Source of the DNA: Chlorops oryzae
Taxonomy: Eukaryota > Arthropoda > Insecta > Diptera > Chloropidae
Length of the DNA: 64,000 nt
Assembly: GCA_020466095.1 (NCBI GenBank)
Contig: CM035807.1
Location: forward strand, 20,559,985 to 20,623,984
Direction: 5' to 3'
Shown here: in pieces, positions 59,838 to 64,000 of the stretch
How positions within the stretch are numbered: the first letter of the stretch is position 1
How the letters are laid out: every line of letters starts with the position of its first letter
The notes under the pieces: generated by a model
Told to the model about the DNA's origin: nothing
What the model saw: the letters and a program-made list of their open reading frames with translations, nothing else
Databases searched by the model: none
Made by a program: the position numbers and the translations under genes

Positions 59838-62338
59838 CTGTAATTAAGGAAATAAGAAAATTTACTATTAACAACGAAGACAAAAGCTTTAAGAAGAAGA
59901 AAACCGACCCAAATAAACACAAGTGCATATAATAATAGGCCAAAATTAGAAGAGTTCGAGTTCGTGGACGATTCGATTCCTATATCCATACATAAACTCA
60001 GGAAAAGTAGTTCAAAAGGACTGAAAATTTTCCTTCTCTTTTTTTGCTTCCTTAATACATATGTAATAGGCACATCATTGCTTTGCATACTCACACGATC
60101 CTTTAAATTTAATATTAACCTCCCGATATAATATCCAGCCGACCATTAACTCGTCCTTTTCTTCTTCGTTTCTTCATACATTTACGTTCAAACTATTTTG
60201 TTATGCAGAAAGCATATTGTATACCCGTTTATAATGCTCATATACATCGATACTATTTTCCCCAACTTAATTCGCCTTACCCGACACGACCGACCGACCG
60301 ACCAACCTTTTCTTGAAAGCTTCTTAATAAATACATTTCATTTTATATATTATGTGTTAAATCAAACTAACAAGTCAAATCATTCAAGTACGCTCAAATG
60401 CTTTGAAAGATAATGCCCTTTTGCCTACTTAAGACCGACGGTGATGAGGGCGATGACGGAGACAAAACGGGGATGAAGAAGACGATGGGCGACGAAGACT
60501 AAGGACGAAGAGAAGGAACAAGACGAAAGTGGCACATAATTGGGGGTTGCTCTATATGCTCTTTGTCCTGATCGTATGTACATGATTATTGTGTGTCTTA
60601 TATACATGAAATGTTCTCTCATATGCCGGAGGTTAGGCTTTACTCTATAAAGCACTTAAGTGATTTACTTTAGATCTTTACAGTTGGCCGAGCGATTGTA
60701 GGGCTATGTGTGTGTGTGTGTGTGTGTGTGTGCACAGTCATTGGGTTAAGCTAAGAAACTTTTCGAAGAGTTTCACAATGATTCCCAACAACAGCTTATA
60801 AAACGTTCATTGAGATATTTATCTTTAACAGTTTCGAATTTTCCGCCTCCTTCTTGCAGTTCTTGGCTTCCTTGCTCGACGTGTCTGATTACGATGGAGG
60901 GAAGGTTTGCCTATTGACTTCTTGTTACTGCGGTAAGTACATAATTGGGGTGAAAATAAGTTCAATCAAGCTAAGATGTTTTGAATTTTCGTATCTATTC
61001 ACGGATTTATCGATTTTTCATATATTTTGTCTTTTTCTCTTACGACGGGTAAGCCTTCTGTTTTCATCACAGAGTCACAAGAGATTAATTATGGAGAAAA
61101 GGAAATTTTATTTATTTATTTTATTTATTTATTTCATCCTAAAAAATTTTCTCTAAGAAGAATACTTGGGTTTGTAGTCTCGGATTAAGAACTTCGACAG
61201 TTTAAATTTTGAAATGTATTCTTTGAGTCTCAATGTCGATTTAACTCAATCAAACGGCTTTACTTTATTTGAATTTTTCAACAATTTTCATATAATATTA
61301 ATAAACCTGTTTTAAATTCTCCTGAAGACTATCATTTGGAAGTTGAAACCTTCAAAAAGTTGAAACTAAGTTGAAGACTGTGATCCTTAAAGTCCTTTTT
61401 AAAATACATTCTCACAAATCTAAAGTTCTAGTTCCCCCCAGCAGTTGGGTTGTGAAATAAAAGAAGTCACCCCCATCATCATAGGGCATATATCTCTCAT
61501 TTCGATTTCTACTCGTTTTCTACAACTTCTTGTTCTTCTTTTGAACTTAATCGCAAAAGTGCAGCAAGTGTATTCACCTTTTCGTTGACCGTTTTGTTAA
61601 TGATTCGCTTGAGCAGCAGTGGTTGTGCACCGGTCTACGGTCTATGGTCTAAGATACAAAACGGTCCGCGTGCACTGTGATTTTGTTCACATACACACAT
61701 TGGCTTTCAGGCTTTTTCCCTCCCCAGTCTTTGTGTCGTGTTTCTTCATGTTTTTGTGTTTTGTTTTCAGTTGAAAATATTTCCAACAATGCAAAAGTAC
61801 TCACGAGTACTGGTCGGCTGCATTTTACGACATTAACATTGCCCTGACCTCTTTTCGGGTGCAAGGCGAACGTGTAAATAACTGCAGAGGCGAAATGAAA
61901 TGAAATGAGAGAAAAAATATTTTTTCAAATGAAAATAAAGTGCAAAAAAGGTGGACTGTTAAAAATAAATCAATAAATTCAGTATCGCTTACAAAAGGGG
62001 CTTCAAAAGAAACGTGTGAGAGTGACCAATTAATTGAACAATTTGTTGTTTTTTTTTTCTTTTTTTTTCTTTAATTGTTGGAAATTCCTTTTATCGATTT
62101 TATCGAATTTTATTTACTTTCCAAATCCTGGCTCAAATTAAAATTTGTTTTGATTCCATTGTGCTTAGCTTCGCAGTTCAAGGAATTTCTCAAACTACGA
62201 GTAAATGGGATTCAATAAAGCAAGCAAAACGGCATTCGGAAAGAAAATTCCGAAAGATTTTAATAGAATTTTGGTTTATAATTAATGACAGATTTATTGT
62301 ATTCCCTAAAATCACACTCAAATAATGTTAGATCCTTA

Positions 62339-62443
62339 GGCCCGGTTTCACCAAGCTATTTAAGTGAAACTGTCAAATTTCATATAAAAAAAAGTAAATT
62401 TTCATTTAAGTTTTATTTAAAAATAGCTTGGTGAAACCGGGCC
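62339..62443. mobile_element. short foldback MITE GGCCCGGTTTCACCAAGC
   Basis: 105 bp. Left ggcccggtttcaccaagcta and right its perfect reverse complement, so it can fold into one hairpin with a ~60-bp loop. Flanked by TTA and TAA; PIF/Harbinger-like insertion is possible but the duplication is imperfect. Confidence 0.82.
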
Positions 62444-62483
62444 TAAAAGAATGATTCAAAAGAACTCATTACAATATAATCGC

Positions 62484-62723
62484 CAGGGCTCGGATTTTGA
62501 CTATTAAAAATTAAAAGCATACTTTATGGTGCAACATTTTTTCTTACCAGCATTTTGCGAAAAAGTTTAGCGAAGTTGAACTGAAAACCGCTTTTCTAAC
62601 TTCAAAAAAATTCATATTGAAGGTAAAAATCGATTTGAATCTTAACTTTATGTGAGTTGAACGAAATTTATACTCCATAAAGTATGCTTTAAATTTAAAA
62701 AAGTCAACAAAATCCGAGCCCTG
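62484..62723. mobile_element. palindromic MITE, GCTCGGATTTTG family (copy 2)
   Basis: Begins cagggctcggattttgact and ends with the near-perfect reverse complement. Inner arms with aaagcatactttatgg extend the inverted repeat to over 45 bp. 240 bp. Flanks ataatcgc and gatatcgc share only ATCGC, so a decayed 8-bp (hAT) duplication is possible. Confidence 0.82.
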
Positions 62724-64000
62724 GATATCGCTATGACCAATCTCTAATTAATTGAGGTAATTTTTTCCCTTTTTCAAAAGCAACAAAATTGCCTTCTTTA
62801 CCTCAATCACGGGCAGTTAAAAGTACCTAATTTACAATTTATTTCTCTCTCTCTCTCTTTTCCTTTTTCTCTTGTTCACTCAAAAAGTCATCTTCAAAGA
62901 AATCTGTCACAAACTTCTTGTTAACATTTAAGTCGGCAAAAAAGATGTACTGCTTGTAGCTATTTGCTTGGCTAATTATTCAAATCAAAGACTCCGAAAC
63001 TTCACTTCCGGCGCACCCATTTCAAAAAGAATATTCGCCCTCGCCTCCCACGTTCACTGCCCTACCAGCAGCCCGCTCTGTTCGCTTCATTGTTTTGCCC
63101 GAAAAGTGGCTTTTATATCAATTTAATGAAATAAATACGAAATTAAACCGCCCGCAGTGAAATGTTGGCATGAATTTTCATTGGTGTCATTTGTGGCGGA
63201 AATGCGGCGGTCGCCATGTTGATGTTGGGCGCTTAAACGGATGACTTTTGGGGCGGCACAACGACGTGCTACACGTAAACAAATACATCAAATTTTCAGT
63301 GGGTGGGAGATGTTTACACAAAAAAAAAAAAAAAAAAAGAAGGAGAAGAATAGGGTAGCAGGTTGCGCAAGTTGGGGAAGAAAGGTAATTTTCAGTTTGG
63401 GGAGACATTTTAAAACACCCCCCAAATTGATGGCTTAGACGTTTTGCGAAATTCCTAAAGCATTTTCAGGAAATTGTTTTTATTTTTCCTTTTTTGTTTC
63501 TAATGAAGTGTCTGGGCGACTTTTGTGGTTTCAAGTAAGACATTTTCTTGTAATTTTTTTTTTTGTTGGTTTTTTTGAAGCGAGGTTTGGAGTTGGAGTA
63601 AATATGTTGTTGCAACTGACAAAGGACATTGCTAGGGTTTCGCATCACTTTCAGGACCCTTTTTTATTTTTTACTTTTAATCAAATTCAACCGATTGAGA
63701 AATAATTCTCTCAATTGAATGCAATTGTAACAATAAATTTGGATTTTTTTGTTCCTCTTTTTTTTGTGTACTTTTGATATGCCTCAAGCGATTTGCCCAT
63801 TCAAATTGGTTCCATTTGGATGTGAGGATGTGTTCAGTGATGCATAAAAAATTTACTATAATAATTGGCTACTTAAGTAAGTGAAATGAATATTTTGACA
63901 TTCGGTCGTGTCACATTCATTCGATTCATGCATTCAGTCAGTCAGTCAGCCATTCGGTAAAGCCACAAAGTACCAACGTGCGGTATTACGGGAAGGATTT

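Larger units (their letters stand above)
59838..64000. other. non-coding region 5' of the visible Hmx exons
   Basis: No convincing coding sequence. It contains a (GT)n run near 60708-60732, two palindromic MITEs (62339-62443, 62484-62723) and several CT- and A-rich tracts. Two stretches have good splice sites at both ends: 60860-60932 on plus (ttcttgcag to G|gtaagtac) and 61805-61881 on minus (cgcctctgcag to CTC|gtgagtac). The minus one hits a stop when read into the phase needed by the 59728-59837 exon, so it could only be an untranslated or alternative exon. Hmx 5' exons, if within the window, would be here. Confidence 0.5.

Noticed and set aside
59650..59943. 97-codon minus frame over the upstream Hmx exon
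   Set aside because: It uses a different phase, which would meet a stop soon after the splice to the homeobox exon; the other phase joins the homeodomain cleanly.

Overview
This window looks like AT-rich, repeat-rich nuclear DNA from a fly. The pointers are an insect-type HMX homeobox gene whose homeodomain is closely fly-like, a mellifera-subfamily mariner, an INE-1/Helentron-like repeat family, short introns and abundant MITEs and SINEs. I think a higher fly outside Drosophila (for example a tephritid) is most likely, but the sequence alone does not fix the species. No bacterial genes, rRNA genes, CRISPR arrays or intact tRNA genes are visible.

Only one host gene is convincing: the 3' part of the HMX/NKX5-class homeobox gene Hmx on the minus strand. 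An internal coding exon lies at 59728-59837. A 6.0 kb intron follows, then the homeobox exon at 52910-53712. The two exons join in frame (split codon G|AT). The homeobox ORF ends at a single TAG, and the same frame then stays open for 186 codons to a TAA at 52349, with strongly coding-like composition. That makes it a candidate stop-codon readthrough extension. The gene's 5' exons are not identified and are probably beyond position 64000.

The remaining ~60 kb is non-coding, as expected around a developmental regulator, and has been colonised by short transposons. Several are defined by terminal inverted repeats plus target-site duplications read directly here: hAT-type MITEs with 8-bp duplications (2775, 9690, 24747, 48821, 51303), piggyBac-type MITEs in TTAA (13654 with a nested one at 13766, and 50058), PIF/Harbinger-type MITEs in 3-bp TWA-type sites (30053, 50864, possibly 62339), a pogo-like MITE (59164), an internally deleted mariner (27450-28523) and two INE-1-like elements (43545, 55668). 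tRNA-derived SINEs with A/B boxes and target duplications occur at 13384, 47593, 49739 and 55003. Two 3' fragments of one RTE-like LINE family lie at 33160 and 48440.

Tandem repeats are unusually large: an 800-bp (CATAA)n array at 16201, a second one at 32827 placed exactly at the 3' end of a LINE fragment, an ATC/ATT trinucleotide tract at 17840-18515, and a graded composite satellite at 28627-29885 (AGTGGA to AGTATA to TAGTGTA to degenerate AGTTTA). Local duplications occur at 5609/6292 and 45837/46702.

The most interesting points are the Hmx readthrough candidate, the LINE-to-microsatellite junctions, the nested transposon stacks whose order of insertion can be read, and several tRNA-like modules carried inside other repeats.
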